From Verrucomicrobiota bacterium (lineage in GTDB: Bacteria; Verrucomicrobiota; Verrucomicrobiia; CAIQCK01): 64,000 nucleotides of DNA. Below, piece after piece: positions 7,016-16,321 of this stretch. The notes beneath the pieces are model-generated. The model was not told where the DNA came from, did not search any database, and saw nothing but the letters and a program-made list of their open reading frames with translations. The translations under genes and the position numbers were made by a program. The DNA lies in contig JACRQF010000012.1 in the NCBI GenBank assembly GCA_016222825.1, positions 124,001 to 188,000 on the forward strand, read 5' to 3'. Within the stretch, counting starts at the first letter, position 1, and every line of letters begins with the position of its first letter.

Positions 7016-10000
7016 ATGAACCTTAAACCCGTGACGCTTATGAAGACTCACTCTCGGTTCCTGGCCGCGCTCGCAGCACTGATCCTTCTTTCTCCCGGCG
7101 GTGCGCTCGCCGAGAACGAAGTTGGCTTCATCGAACGCTTCGCGCTCGCGCCCGACCGCGCGAAGGCGCTCGGCGAACTCGTGCCGGGAAGCGAGGACTT
7201 TTATTACTACCACGCGCTCCATCACCAGAACACACGCGACACGGAGAAGCTCGCGGACGTGATGAAACAGTGGAAGAAACGCTTCCCAGACTCCGAGCGG
7301 CGACGCGTCATTGAAAACCGCGAGGCGCTGATTGGTTACGAGCGAAACCCGCAGAAGACGCTGGCGTATCTGCGCGAGCGGCTGAACCTCCACTTCAACC
7401 ACGTCCAGGAAGCGCGCGACAAGAAACCCAACCTGCCGTCGTCGCTTGACCCAAAGCGGATCGCGCGGAGCGTCTTCGAGGGGGACTCGCTGGTCCATGA
7501 TGGCGGCCTTGGCAGCTTGTCGCAGCAAGCGTTGGAGGAACTGGTGAAGCGGCGTGTGCCGCTCGATGAGCAACGGCGGCGTGCGTTGCTGTCGAAACTC
7601 CAGCGGCCCGATGTGCCGAATCTGATGGAACTGGTCGCCGCCGATCTCAAATCGCGCGAATCGCGCGGTTTTGGCGAGTTCGCCATCCACCGCGCGCTGC
7701 TGCCGGACCAACTTGAGGCGTTGGTTCAAGCGGTTCCGTCGCTGGCTACGAGCGAGCCGTTCGTATTCACCAAGCTCCGCAAACTCGCGCCGTCCGCCGA
7801 CGCCGACATCGAGTTCGATGCCGCCGAGCGTGAGGCATGGCTGGAGCGCGTCTGGGGCTATGTGAAGACATTGCCGCCGGCGTTCAACACGCTCAAAGCC
7901 CACGCGCTTTACCTGCGCCTCGACCACGACCGCAAGAAGGGCGCCTATGACCGCGGGCGGTTCCTCGAATACCTCAAACTCCCCCGCAGCTTGTATTACG
8001 TGAACCCGAAGTGGCTTCAGTCGTTCACGCAGACAGGCCAGCCGTTCTGCGACCTCGGCGCAAGCCTTGCCGAGCCGCTGCTCGTCGCGCGGCCGATTCA
8101 CAACGACGAGCCGCTTGTGCGCGAGTATTTCCTCCGTCTCTTCGCCGCCGCCAAGCCTGACACCGAGACCGACGCGCTGCTCGCGCCGTGGACGGACTAC
8201 GTTCGCGACACGTGGCTCAAGCCGCTGCTGGCCGAGTCAATGATCGTCCACGGCATTGGCGCGGCGGAGCGTTGGGCGTCGCTGCTGACGCCGGCGGATT
8301 TCCAGCGGCTGAAGGAGCGCGTGGACATTGAGTTCCTGCCGACGAACGCGCAGTTCACAGCCCCCGGTGCCGACGTGGCGGTGGACGTGATCGTCAAGAA
8401 CACGCCGAAGCTGCTGGTGAAGATCTACGAAATCAATGCGCTGAACTTCTTCCTCACGCAGCACCGCCAACTCAACACGGACCTCAACCTCGATGGCCTC
8501 GTCGCCAACAGCGAGCAAACGCACGCATTCGACGCCGGCCCGTTCAAGCGTGTCCGCCAGACGTTCAAGTTCCCGGAACTGAAAGGCAAGCGCGGCGCGT
8601 GGATTGTGGAGTTCATCGGCGGCGGCCGTAGCAGTCGCGTGCTGGTCCGCGTTGGGCAGTGGCAACTGCTGCAACAGACCGGGCCGGGCGGTGATTTGCT
8701 CACGGTGCTCGACGAACAAGGTGAGCCGGTGAAGGACGCCGTCGTTTGGCTCGACGGGCGGAAGTTCACCCGCGACGAGAAGCTTGGCCGCATCAACGTG
8801 CCGTTCACGCAACAGCCCGGCTTGCGACAGATCATCATCGCCAACCCGGCGGGGACGTTTGCGACACTCACGCAGTTCCAGCATCACGCCGAGGACTACA
8901 GGCTCGATGCGCAGTTCCACGTCGAGCGCGAGCAACTGCTGGCGCGGCGCGAGGCGACACTTGCGGTGCGCACGACGCTCATGCTGGGTGAGTCGCATCT
9001 CGATCCGGCGGTCGTCCAGGAGCCGAAACTCACGCTCGTGACGACGACGCTGGACGGTATTTCCACAACGCGCGAGGTCAAAGACCTGAAGCTCGGCGCC
9101 GCGAGCGATTTGACGCACACGCTTGTCGTTCCCGACCGGCTGGCGCGCCTGACGGCCACGCTCAGCGGCAAAGTGGAAGTTCTCAGCGCCGGTGGCACGA
9201 AACGCGATCTCAGCGTGTCCCACACGTGGACGCTGAACGGCATGGACAAGACCGACGCCACCAACGACGGCCACTTGTCGAAGTTCGACGGCGACTATGT
9301 CTTCGAGCTGCTCGGCAAGAACGGCGAGCCGCTGGCCGACCAGCAGGTTGTTTTTGCTCTTTACCACCGCGAGTTTTCGCGTCCGCAGACGGTGGCTCTC
9401 AAGAGCGACGACAAGGGCCGCGTTGCGCTTGGCCCGCTCGCCGGGCTGAGCAGTGTGCGAGCGCGCTGCCCCAACGGGCGCGAAAGCACGTGGGTGCTGG
9501 ACGACTTCGAGCGCACGTGGCCGAGCGTGGTTCATGCTCGTAGCGGTGAGGACATTCGTGTGCCGCTGCCGCTGCGGTCGCGCGAGTTCTCGTTGTTGGA
9601 AACTCGCGCGGGCACCTTCGTGGCAGACCATACGGCGCAAGTGAAGGCCGATGGCGAATGGCTCGTCATTCCCAGGCTGCCAGCGGGCGATTACTCGTTG
9701 CGGTTTCGCGACGACTATTGCGCGGTGACGATCAAAATCACCGAGGGCAAGCTTGTCAGCGGTTGGTTCCTTGGCAGGAACCGGCAGCTACAGGCCAAGG
9801 ACACCGCGCCGCTGAACATCACGGGCGTGAGCGCGGAGAAGGATGTTGTCGAGATCAAGCTCGCCAACGCTTCTCCGTTCACGCGCGTCCACATCGCCGC
9901 GAGCCGCTTTGAGCCGGGGAGGGGATTGTTCAGCGGGTTGGGCGGGTTCACGCGCTACGGCGCGGCGGCGGGCGTGCCGGCGAAGCAGCCGAACCTCTAC

Positions 10001-13000
10001 GCCGCCGGTCGCGAGATAGGCGACGAGTATCGCTACATACTCGAACGCCGCTACGGGCAGAAGTTCCCCGGCAACATGCTCACGCGGCCGGGGCTGCTGC
10101 TCAACCCGTGGGAGACGCGCGAGACCGGGTTGGAAGAACTCGATCAGAAATCGGGAGAGGCGGCGGGCTTTTCGCGCGGTGGGCGTGCGGGGGCTGCTTA
10201 TGGCCCTGCCGCCGCGGCCAAGCCGGATTCCGCGGGAGCCGCCGGTCTTTGGGGCGCGGCGACGGAGACGAATCTCGACTTCCTCGCCGCAAGTGCGCCG
10301 GCGATCTACAACCTCGTGCCGGACAAGAACGGCGTCGTGCGCATCGAGCGCAAATCGCTCGGCGACCGCCAGCACGTGCAGGTGTATGCCGAGGACCTCG
10401 CTGACGCCGTCTGGCGCTCGTTCGCGCTGCCGGAGGCGGACACGAAGTTCGCCGACCTGCGGCTCGCGCGGAGCCTGGATCCGGCGAAGCCGTTCACGGA
10501 GAAGAAGGAGATCACAGTCCTGACGCCCGGACAGACGATCACGGCCGCGGGCGAGATGGAAGGTTACGACACGCTCGGCAGCGTCCATGCGCTCTTCACC
10601 ACGCTCAGCAACGACGCCAATCTCGCGAAGTTCGCGTGGCTGCTGCAATGGCCCAAGCTCAAGGACGACGAGCGGCGCGCCAAATACGGCGAGTTCGCCT
10701 GCCACGAGCTGAGCTTCTTCCTCTCCAGAAAGGATCCAGCCTTCTTCGGAAAGGTGGTTCGTCCTTACCTCGCCAACAAGAAGGACAAGACGTTCATGGA
10801 CGACTACCTGCTTGGCAACAACCTCGCGCGCTACCGCGAGCCGTGGGCTTACGCGCGGCTGAACGTCGTGGAGCGTGCATTGCTGGCCCAACGCGAGAAA
10901 GGTGAGGTCGCCAGCGCCGCGCGTCATCTGCGGGAGTTGTGGGAGATGATCCCGCCAAACCCCGACGAGCAAGACCGGCTCTTCGAGACGGCGTTGCGCG
11001 GGCGGGCGCTGGAGTCAACTGTTAATACGTTCACCTTCAACGGCGGCGTGGTGAAGGTTGGCGCCGGCGCGCTGACAATGGCAGGCGCCGCCGGTTACGC
11101 GGGAGGGGTTGCGGTTGCTGCTGCTTCCGCGATGCCAGCCCTTGCTGCGCCAGCCCCGGCTGCTGCGCCGGGGGCGCCGCCACCGATGGAGTTGGGCGTC
11201 GTTGCGAAAAAATCGCTCGCGCGGCGGCTCTCGCTCGACGCGAGGGAGATGGACAAGCTTGCCGGGTTGAAAGAAGAGGCTGCGAAGGCGCCCCAGGAGC
11301 GCGAATTGTTGGAGCGGGCGAAGGAACGGCTCGACGTGGCCCGAAAAGCCGGCCTTGCCGACGAGCTTGCCGTAAACGGCGTGGCGAAAGGTCAGCAGCT
11401 CAGCTTCTTCGGCTACGAAGCCCGGCAGCGTGCCCGCGGACTGGTTCGTGCCTACTACCGCCAGCTTGGCCCGACGAAGGAGTGGGCGGAGAACAATTAC
11501 TACAACCTGCCGCTCGAACAGCAGAACGCCGGCCTCGTCACCGTCAACGGCTTCTGGCGCGACTACGCGCAGTGGATCGCCGACGGCTCGAAGGCCCCGT
11601 TCGTCTCGCCGCACATCGCCGAGGCGCACCGCAACTTCACCGAGATGATGCTCGCGCTGGCCGTGCTCGACCTGCCGTTCGAGGCCGCACGCCCCGCGAA
11701 AGCCCCGGTCATCGTCTATCACAAGCAGATCAAGCCGACCGCGCCCGCCGCCGCGCAACAGGCCGCGCTGCTCGTCTCGCAGAGCTTCTTCCGGCAGGGC
11801 GACCGCTACCGCGAGGAGGGGAACGAGAAGTTCGAGAAATACGTGACCGAGGAATTCCTCATCGGCGTCGTCTATGGCGGCAACGTCGTCGTCACCAACC
11901 CGACCAGCACGCCCGTGAAGGCCGAGGTGCTCCTGCAAATCCCGCAGGGCGCGCTCCCGGTGCTCGGCAGCAAGCCGACCGATTCGCGCCGGCTGCGGCT
12001 GGAGCCTTATACGACCACGAAGCTGGAATACTACTTCTACTTCCCGACCACGGCGAAGGCCGACGCGAAGTTCCCGCATTATCCCGTCAACGTCGCCGTC
12101 GTTGGCCGCAGCGCCGCCGCCGCGAAACCGTTCGCGTTCAACGTCGTCGCCAAGCTCAGCCAGGTGGACAAGGCTTCGTGGGACTACGTCTCCCAATACG
12201 GCAGCGACGGCGATGTGTTCGCGTTCCTGGAGCAGAACAACATCGAGCGGCTCGACCTCGCCCGCGTGGCGTGGCGCTGCCGGCAGAGCGCGGACTTCTT
12301 CCGGAAACTCGTCGCGTTCATGCAGGCGCACCACGTCTGGAACGAGACGATCTACAGCTACGGCATCGTCCACAACGACACGCCGGCGTTGCGCGAGTGG
12401 CTGAGGCACAAGGACGACTTCCTCGCACAGTGCGGACTGTATCTCACCTGCAAGCTTCTCCTGCTCGACCCGATCGAGCGCCGCGCCTACGAGCACGTCG
12501 AATATTCGCCGCTCGTCAACCAGCGCGCCCACCGCCTCGGCAACGAGTGGCGCATCGCCAACCCCGCCGTGCGCGACCAATACCTGCGCCTGCTCGACAT
12601 CCTCGCCCACAAGCCCGCGCTCGACGCGATGGACAGCATGAGCGTCAGCTATTACCTCTTCCTCCAGGACCGTGTGGAGGAATCGCTCGCACGGTTCAAG
12701 GCCATCGAGCCGAAGCAGCTCCCGACGCGCATCCAGCACGACTACCTCCGCTGCTACGCCGCCTTCTACGAGGCCAACCTCGCCGAAGCGCGCGCCGTCG
12801 CGAAGCAATACGCCGACCACCCCGTGCCGCGCTGGCAGAAGCTCTTCGCCGAGGTCGCCTCGCAGCTCAACGAGATCGAGGGCAGGACCGCCACCGCCAA
12901 GGCCGGCGACAAGCCCGACCGCGAGAAGCAGCAGAGCGAACTGGCCTCCACCGAGCCGACCTTCGACTTCAAGGTCGAGAACAAGACCATCGCGCTCACC

Positions 13001-13636
13001 TGGAAGAACCTCGGCGAAGTCGCCATCAACTACTACCTGATGGACCCGGAGTTCTCCTTCAGCAGCAGCCCGTTTGTGAGCGAGGACGCGAGCCGCTTCA
13101 GCATCATCAAGCCGAACAAGACCGCCGCCCAGCCGTTGCCGCAGGGCAGCGACAAGCTTGATGTGCCGTTGCCCACCGAGTTCGCCAAGGCCAACGTGCT
13201 CGTCGAGGTCGTGGCCGCCGGCCAGCGCAGGGCGCAGCCGTATCACGCCAACACCCTCAAGCTCACCCTTGCCGAGAACTACGGCCGGCTCGAAGCCCGC
13301 GACATCGCCACCGACAAGCCCGTCTCGCGCGCCTACGTGAAGGTCTATGCGCGGCTCAAGAGCGGCACCGTCCGTTTCTTCAAGGACGGCTACACTGACC
13401 TGCGCGGCCGGTTCGACTACGCGAGCCTGAACGCTCCCGCCGCGCTCAACCCCCAGCCCTCCACCGGCGGCGCAGAGCCGTCGCCCCGCAACGGCCTCGA
13501 CTACCAGATGCTCAAGCCCGCCGAGTTGGGCGTGGTCGAGAGGCTGGCCATCCTCATCCTCAGCGACACCCACGGCGCCGCCACCCGCGAGGTCAACCCG
13601 CCGCGCCAAGCTTCGGGCTTGTTTTGGAGATTGTGA
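7016..13636 (+). CDS. Giant secreted protein of about 2206 residues, alpha-2-macroglobulin-like in outline, unrecognised
   Basis: The first ATG at 7016 adds eight residues; ATG 7040 (MKTHSRFLAALAALILL...GALA) gives a cleaner Sec signal. Residues about 30-430 are helical and charged. Residues about 450-900 look like serial beta-sandwich domains (for example DLLTVLDEQGEPVKDAVVWLDGRKF and DYVFELLGKNGEPLADQQVV), resembling macroglobulin/MG2-type modules. An Ala/Pro-rich low-complexity stretch lies near residues 1350-1395, followed by a TPR-like helical part near 1770-1960 and a carboxypeptidase-regulatory-like sandwich near 2080-2150. I see no thioester motif (CGEQ), so it is not a classical A2M. 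The end, after REVNPPRQ, is read through eight foreign residues because the 3' end was disrupted by the toxin-antitoxin insertion. The function is unknown. Confidence 0.75.
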   Translation: MNLKPVTLMKTHSRFLAALAALILLSPGGALAENEVGFIERFALAPDRAKALGELVPGSEDFYYYHALHHQNTRDTEKLADVMKQWKKRFPDSERRRVIENREALIGYERNPQKTLAYLRERLNLHFNHVQEARDKKPNLPSSLDPKRIARSVFEGDSLVHDGGLGSLSQQALEELVKRRVPLDEQRRRALLSKLQRPDVPNLMELVAADLKSRESRGFGEFAIHRALLPDQLEALVQAVPSLATSEPFVFTKLRKLAPSADADIEFDAAEREAWLERVWGYVKTLPPAFNTLKAHALYLRLDHDRKKGAYDRGRFLEYLKLPRSLYYVNPKWLQSFTQTGQPFCDLGASLAEPLLVARPIHNDEPLVREYFLRLFAAAKPDTETDALLAPWTDYVRDTWLKPLLAESMIVHGIGAAERWASLLTPADFQRLKERVDIEFLPTNAQFTAPGADVAVDVIVKNTPKLLVKIYEINALNFFLTQHRQLNTDLNLDGLVANSEQTHAFDAGPFKRVRQTFKFPELKGKRGAWIVEFIGGGRSSRVLVRVGQWQLLQQTGPGGDLLTVLDEQGEPVKDAVVWLDGRKFTRDEKLGRINVPFTQQPGLRQIIIANPAGTFATLTQFQHHAEDYRLDAQFHVEREQLLARREATLAVRTTLMLGESHLDPAVVQEPKLTLVTTTLDGISTTREVKDLKLGAASDLTHTLVVPDRLARLTATLSGKVEVLSAGGTKRDLSVSHTWTLNGMDKTDATNDGHLSKFDGDYVFELLGKNGEPLADQQVVFALYHREFSRPQTVALKSDDKGRVALGPLAGLSSVRARCPNGRESTWVLDDFERTWPSVVHARSGEDIRVPLPLRSREFSLLETRAGTFVADHTAQVKADGEWLVIPRLPAGDYSLRFRDDYCAVTIKITEGKLVSGWFLGRNRQLQAKDTAPLNITGVSAEKDVVEIKLANASPFTRVHIAASRFEPGRGLFSGLGGFTRYGAAAGVPAKQPNLYAAGREIGDEYRYILERRYGQKFPGNMLTRPGLLLNPWETRETGLEELDQKSGEAAGFSRGGRAGAAYGPAAAAKPDSAGAAGLWGAATETNLDFLAASAPAIYNLVPDKNGVVRIERKSLGDRQHVQVYAEDLADAVWRSFALPEADTKFADLRLARSLDPAKPFTEKKEITVLTPGQTITAAGEMEGYDTLGSVHALFTTLSNDANLAKFAWLLQWPKLKDDERRAKYGEFACHELSFFLSRKDPAFFGKVVRPYLANKKDKTFMDDYLLGNNLARYREPWAYARLNVVERALLAQREKGEVASAARHLRELWEMIPPNPDEQDRLFETALRGRALESTVNTFTFNGGVVKVGAGALTMAGAAGYAGGVAVAAASAMPALAAPAPAAAPGAPPPMELGVVAKKSLARRLSLDAREMDKLAGLKEEAAKAPQERELLERAKERLDVARKAGLADELAVNGVAKGQQLSFFGYEARQRARGLVRAYYRQLGPTKEWAENNYYNLPLEQQNAGLVTVNGFWRDYAQWIADGSKAPFVSPHIAEAHRNFTEMMLALAVLDLPFEAARPAKAPVIVYHKQIKPTAPAAAQQAALLVSQSFFRQGDRYREEGNEKFEKYVTEEFLIGVVYGGNVVVTNPTSTPVKAEVLLQIPQGALPVLGSKPTDSRRLRLEPYTTTKLEYYFYFPTTAKADAKFPHYPVNVAVVGRSAAAAKPFAFNVVAKLSQVDKASWDYVSQYGSDGDVFAFLEQNNIERLDLARVAWRCRQSADFFRKLVAFMQAHHVWNETIYSYGIVHNDTPALREWLRHKDDFLAQCGLYLTCKLLLLDPIERRAYEHVEYSPLVNQRAHRLGNEWRIANPAVRDQYLRLLDILAHKPALDAMDSMSVSYYLFLQDRVEESLARFKAIEPKQLPTRIQHDYLRCYAAFYEANLAEARAVAKQYADHPVPRWQKLFAEVASQLNEIEGRTATAKAGDKPDREKQQSELASTEPTFDFKVENKTIALTWKNLGEVAINYYLMDPEFSFSSSPFVSEDASRFSIIKPNKTAAQPLPQGSDKLDVPLPTEFAKANVLVEVVAAGQRRAQPYHANTLKLTLAENYGRLEARDIATDKPVSRAYVKVYARLKSGTVRFFKDGYTDLRGRFDYASLNAPAALNPQPSTGGAEPSPRNGLDYQMLKPAELGVVERLAILILSDTHGAATREVNPPRQASGLFWRL
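13436..13601. repeat. 166-bp direct repeat, copy 1 (3' end of the giant gene)
   Basis: This copy is the coding end of the giant gene. It matches 14297-14462 without gaps: the first 25 bases differ at a few positions and the last 141 bases are identical. Together with copy 2 it brackets the PIN toxin-antitoxin pair. Confidence 0.9.
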
Positions 13637-13839
13637 CCGGCTATTTTTCGACCGTGCAAGCGACAGCCATTGTGGAAGGAAAGGTGATTCGGTTCCGGCT
13701 TTCTCCGGCGCTGGCGCGCGCTCATCGCGAGAACCGCGGCAAGAACATGACCGCGGTTGGAGCGATTGAGTTTGTCGAGGCCAAACGCCGGCAACGGGCT
13801 TTGAGGCACGCCCAGCCCTACCTTGAGAGCCGTTCTTGA
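13624..13839 (+). CDS. Putative antitoxin of a PIN-type toxin-antitoxin pair
   Basis: This encodes 68-71 residues, depending on whether TTG 13624 or GTG 13633 is the start; both are non-ATG starts and a GGAG lies at 13626-13629. It is small and basic, without membrane segments. It overlaps the PIN-domain gene by 17 bases, the usual arrangement of an antitoxin ahead of its toxin. It begins just after the first copy of the 166-bp direct repeat. I do not recognise a named antitoxin fold; the role is inferred from position, size and overlap. As an antitoxin it would bind and silence the PIN nuclease and repress its own operon. Confidence 0.6.
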   Translation: MEIVTGYFSTVQATAIVEGKVIRFRLSPALARAHRENRGKNMTAVGAIEFVEAKRRQRALRHAQPYLESRS

Positions 13840-14236
13840 CACCTGCATCCTGAAGTTGGCGACATTGCCCAGCAAGGACAACGCCGCCGCGCTTGTGTTT
13901 GAACTGGCTCGCAGCGGTCTTGTGGAGATGTGGGCCAGCCCCGCCATCCTCGACGAATATGCAGACGTGTTGGGAGATCGTCCCGATTTCGTCGCTGAGA
14001 TTGTGGAAGCCTGCCAAGTCTGTCATCCACTGATGGAACTGAGCGTCATCCGCCACGAACCTGACAACCGTTTTCTGGAGTGCGCTCTCGCGAGTGGCGC
14101 GGAATACCTTGTCACGGTCAATACAGCTCGCGGACACTTCGACCGCGACCATTACAACGAGGTGCGCGTGGTGACGCCCGGCGGGTTTCTAGCGATCACC
14201 GAAGTTCGGCGGCTTCTGGATAAGCTGACAGGCTGA
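13823..14236 (+). CDS. PIN-domain toxin (COG1569-like)
   Basis: This 137-residue protein resembles the putative PIN-family toxins of COG1569, ribonucleases of type II toxin-antitoxin systems. It starts with the beta-strand and first catalytic Asp (RAVLDTCIL). The second acidic cluster is AILDEYADVL near residue 43. The third region, EYLVTVNTARGHF near residue 95, has Asn where many PIN proteins have Asp, which is common in this subgroup. The start codon is TTG at 13823, inside the end of the antitoxin gene. The pair sits between direct repeats of the neighbouring gene's 3' end, so it looks recently inserted. Confidence 0.75.
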   Translation: MRAVLDTCILKLATLPSKDNAAALVFELARSGLVEMWASPAILDEYADVLGDRPDFVAEIVEACQVCHPLMELSVIRHEPDNRFLECALASGAEYLVTVNTARGHFDRDHYNEVRVVTPGGFLAITEVRRLLDKLTG

Positions 14237-14296
14237 CAGTTTCGCCCAGCGCAAATGGAGCGGGCACCTTGCTCACGAGTGCTTTTGGAGTCCGCG

Positions 14297-14462
14297 CCCG
14301 CCACGCTTAACCCACAGCCCGCCACCGGCGGCGCAGAGCCGTCGCCCCGCAACGGCCTCGACTACCAGATGCTCAAGCCCGCCGAGTTGGGCGTGGTCGA
14401 GAGGCTGGCCATCCTCATCCTCAGCGACACCCACGGCGCCGCCACCCGCGAGGTCAACCCGC
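14297..14462. repeat. 166-bp direct repeat, copy 2
   Basis: This second copy of the giant gene's 3' end is identical to 13461-13601 over its last 141 bases. It is detached from any plausible start, so its frame (SPRNGLDYQMLKPAELG...) is a dead fragment. Its last 9 bases contain the stop codon of the minus-strand gene ending at 14454, so the duplication joint lies at that gene's 3' end. Confidence 0.9.
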
Positions 14463-16103
14463 ACGGCACACGGCTGATCCATAGGCTGGCACGGTGACTT
14501 GTAAGAACGGGCCGGCAGACAGGCGGCGCCCGTTGAAATAGTCGAGCAGTGCGATAGGCGGGTAACTCAGCCCCTCGGCGCGGAATTTTACCGGCACCGG
14601 TTTATCAGTCCAGTTTGCCAGCAAGATGTAACCTTCGCCCATGAAATCGCGTGTGCCAATGTGTAGCGGCGTGTTGGTTTCAGTCACAACGCGCCAGTTT
14701 GTCCAATGCGGCTGGCGGATGAGCGGCAGCATCTGGTCAATCTCGCGGCGAAGGTTCGGCAGGTCGGGCCACCACGGTTGGTCTTCCACTTGCTCACCAG
14801 TCTTGCTCCGGTAGCAATCTCGCCAAAAGCTCATACCCTTGGCACCTTTAATGATCGCGGTGTAGAGAGTCGGGCGGAACAGGCGACCCACGCCGAGGTT
14901 TATTTGGGCGAAGACGACGGGATTGCGTTGTCCCTCAATGCGGTCGAGCAGCAGCAGTCTGCGCGCTTCATCGGAAACGTAAGTGCCAACCATGTCCGTC
15001 ACGCCTTCGGCGGCGAATGTTCGGGCGATGCCATAGTTGCCCTGCAGAGCAAAAATCGGGTGCGAGCGGCGTCCCTGAGCGTCGAGGTCCAGCCTCTTGA
15101 CCTTATCGGTTACGGTATGGGGTAAAGCCCATGCTTCGTGGCATTCATTGTCCCAATAATAACAAAGTAGATGGCTGTCCAGATGACGATCGAAAACATC
15201 GCGGAGCCGGGTTTCAAGCAGGGAAAGATTCCCGCAGAGAGAGTTGCTCGGGCTGACAAAAGCTGTGAAGTCGAAGCCCGACATCATCCCATCCGGGTTG
15301 AATTCAGACTTGGCGTTCTTCGCGTGCTCGATGAGGGACGCGGCTCCACTGCGCATTTCCATATTGAATCCCTGCCGCGAGTAGATGCTCCAATCCTCGC
15401 GCTTCATGTCAGCGCAGATGCCCATCGGAAAAAACGGCGTCCATTTGCCGTTCCGCAACACATCCACATTGCCCAGCGCGTCCGCACGGACATGGGAGCC
15501 GTCGAAAGGCCGCTTCGGGCTTGGCGGTTGCTCGAAGCCCTCGCCCTCGCCGAAATACACGTCGTCCACCCAAACCCCGCCGTGAGCCTCTGCCGGCCTC
15601 TCGTTCAGAGCCAACTTGATTTGTGCGAACGCCGCCTCGGGTGGGAAACGCAAGAAGTAAACGCATTCCTCCCATACGTTGGACTGAGAAGGGCTATGAC
15701 GGCCTCCCCCCGCATTGGTAATGAACTTCTTGTTGCCATTATAAACTCCAACTTGCATTCCGATGAGCGGAGATGGCCAGCCACTGGATTTCATGTAAAC
15801 GGCGAGCGTGTAGTTCCGACCGGGCTTGAGTGCAATCAACTGCGATACAAGTGCCGCCTTATCGCCAGCGAACTTCACCGACTTCGAACCGGGCGAGCGT
15901 GACGTCCTCGCGTCCCACTCCGTCGAAGGCCCCAGGCTCCAAAATCCATTCCCTCTCAAAGCCGAATCCTCGCAGAGATTGCGGCCGACGCGCTTCAAGT
16001 GCGGCGGGGTTGTGGCAGCGACGGACTTGTTGGGTGGTTCTGCCAGACAGGAGGCAATCGTTGCTGCCAACTGCAAGAGAAAGACAATCCGTGCGGCTTT
16101 CAT
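14454..16103 (-). CDS. Secreted glycoside-hydrolase-like protein with N-terminal carbohydrate-binding domain
   Basis: This 549-residue protein starts at ATG 16103 (MKAARIVFLLQLAATIASCLAE), which gives a good export signal; Cys 17 leaves a lipoprotein possible. An in-frame upstream ATG adds only 12 residues. Residues about 40-190 resemble a CBM4/9-type beta-sandwich (NYTLAVYMKSSGW, GGVWVDDVYFGEG). Residues about 220-460 look like a TIM-barrel glycosidase (FFPMGICADMKREDW, LLCYYWDNECHEAW, GAKGMSFWRDCY), followed by a small C-terminal beta domain (GYILLANWTDKPVPVKF). Catalytic acids cannot be assigned with confidence. The last three codons lie within the duplicated 166-bp repeat. Confidence 0.75.
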   Translation of the reverse strand: MKAARIVFLLQLAATIASCLAEPPNKSVAATTPPHLKRVGRNLCEDSALRGNGFWSLGPSTEWDARTSRSPGSKSVKFAGDKAALVSQLIALKPGRNYTLAVYMKSSGWPSPLIGMQVGVYNGNKKFITNAGGGRHSPSQSNVWEECVYFLRFPPEAAFAQIKLALNERPAEAHGGVWVDDVYFGEGEGFEQPPSPKRPFDGSHVRADALGNVDVLRNGKWTPFFPMGICADMKREDWSIYSRQGFNMEMRSGAASLIEHAKNAKSEFNPDGMMSGFDFTAFVSPSNSLCGNLSLLETRLRDVFDRHLDSHLLCYYWDNECHEAWALPHTVTDKVKRLDLDAQGRRSHPIFALQGNYGIARTFAAEGVTDMVGTYVSDEARRLLLLDRIEGQRNPVVFAQINLGVGRLFRPTLYTAIIKGAKGMSFWRDCYRSKTGEQVEDQPWWPDLPNLRREIDQMLPLIRQPHWTNWRVVTETNTPLHIGTRDFMGEGYILLANWTDKPVPVKFRAEGLSYPPIALLDYFNGRRLSAGPFLQVTVPAYGSAVCRAG

Positions 16104-16321
16104 GGCCGAAAGCCAACCACAGCGCCCCCACGCCGGCAAGCCTTACTTCCTGTCTGCCGGTGGCGTTGCTGACAACGTGAACACGCCTCAGGAGTGAGTG
16201 CGCCGGGCTGGTTGAGTGTGGTGTTGCCCCGGCAAGAACGGTAGCGTAATCTCTGCTCCGCAATGGCTGACGACGCTGAAATGCATCTCGTTCTGCAAGG
16301 AGCCGGGAGAGGAGCCTGCCT

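Noticed and set aside
11015..14152. 1045-residue minus-strand open frame
   Set aside because: It is antisense to the giant secreted protein and the PIN pair; composition is the usual GC-rich shadow with no recognisable domain.
14255..14497. 80-residue plus-strand open frame in the second copy of the 166-bp repeat
   Set aside because: It is the detached end of the giant gene fused to antisense of the neighbouring gene; no start signal or independent domain.
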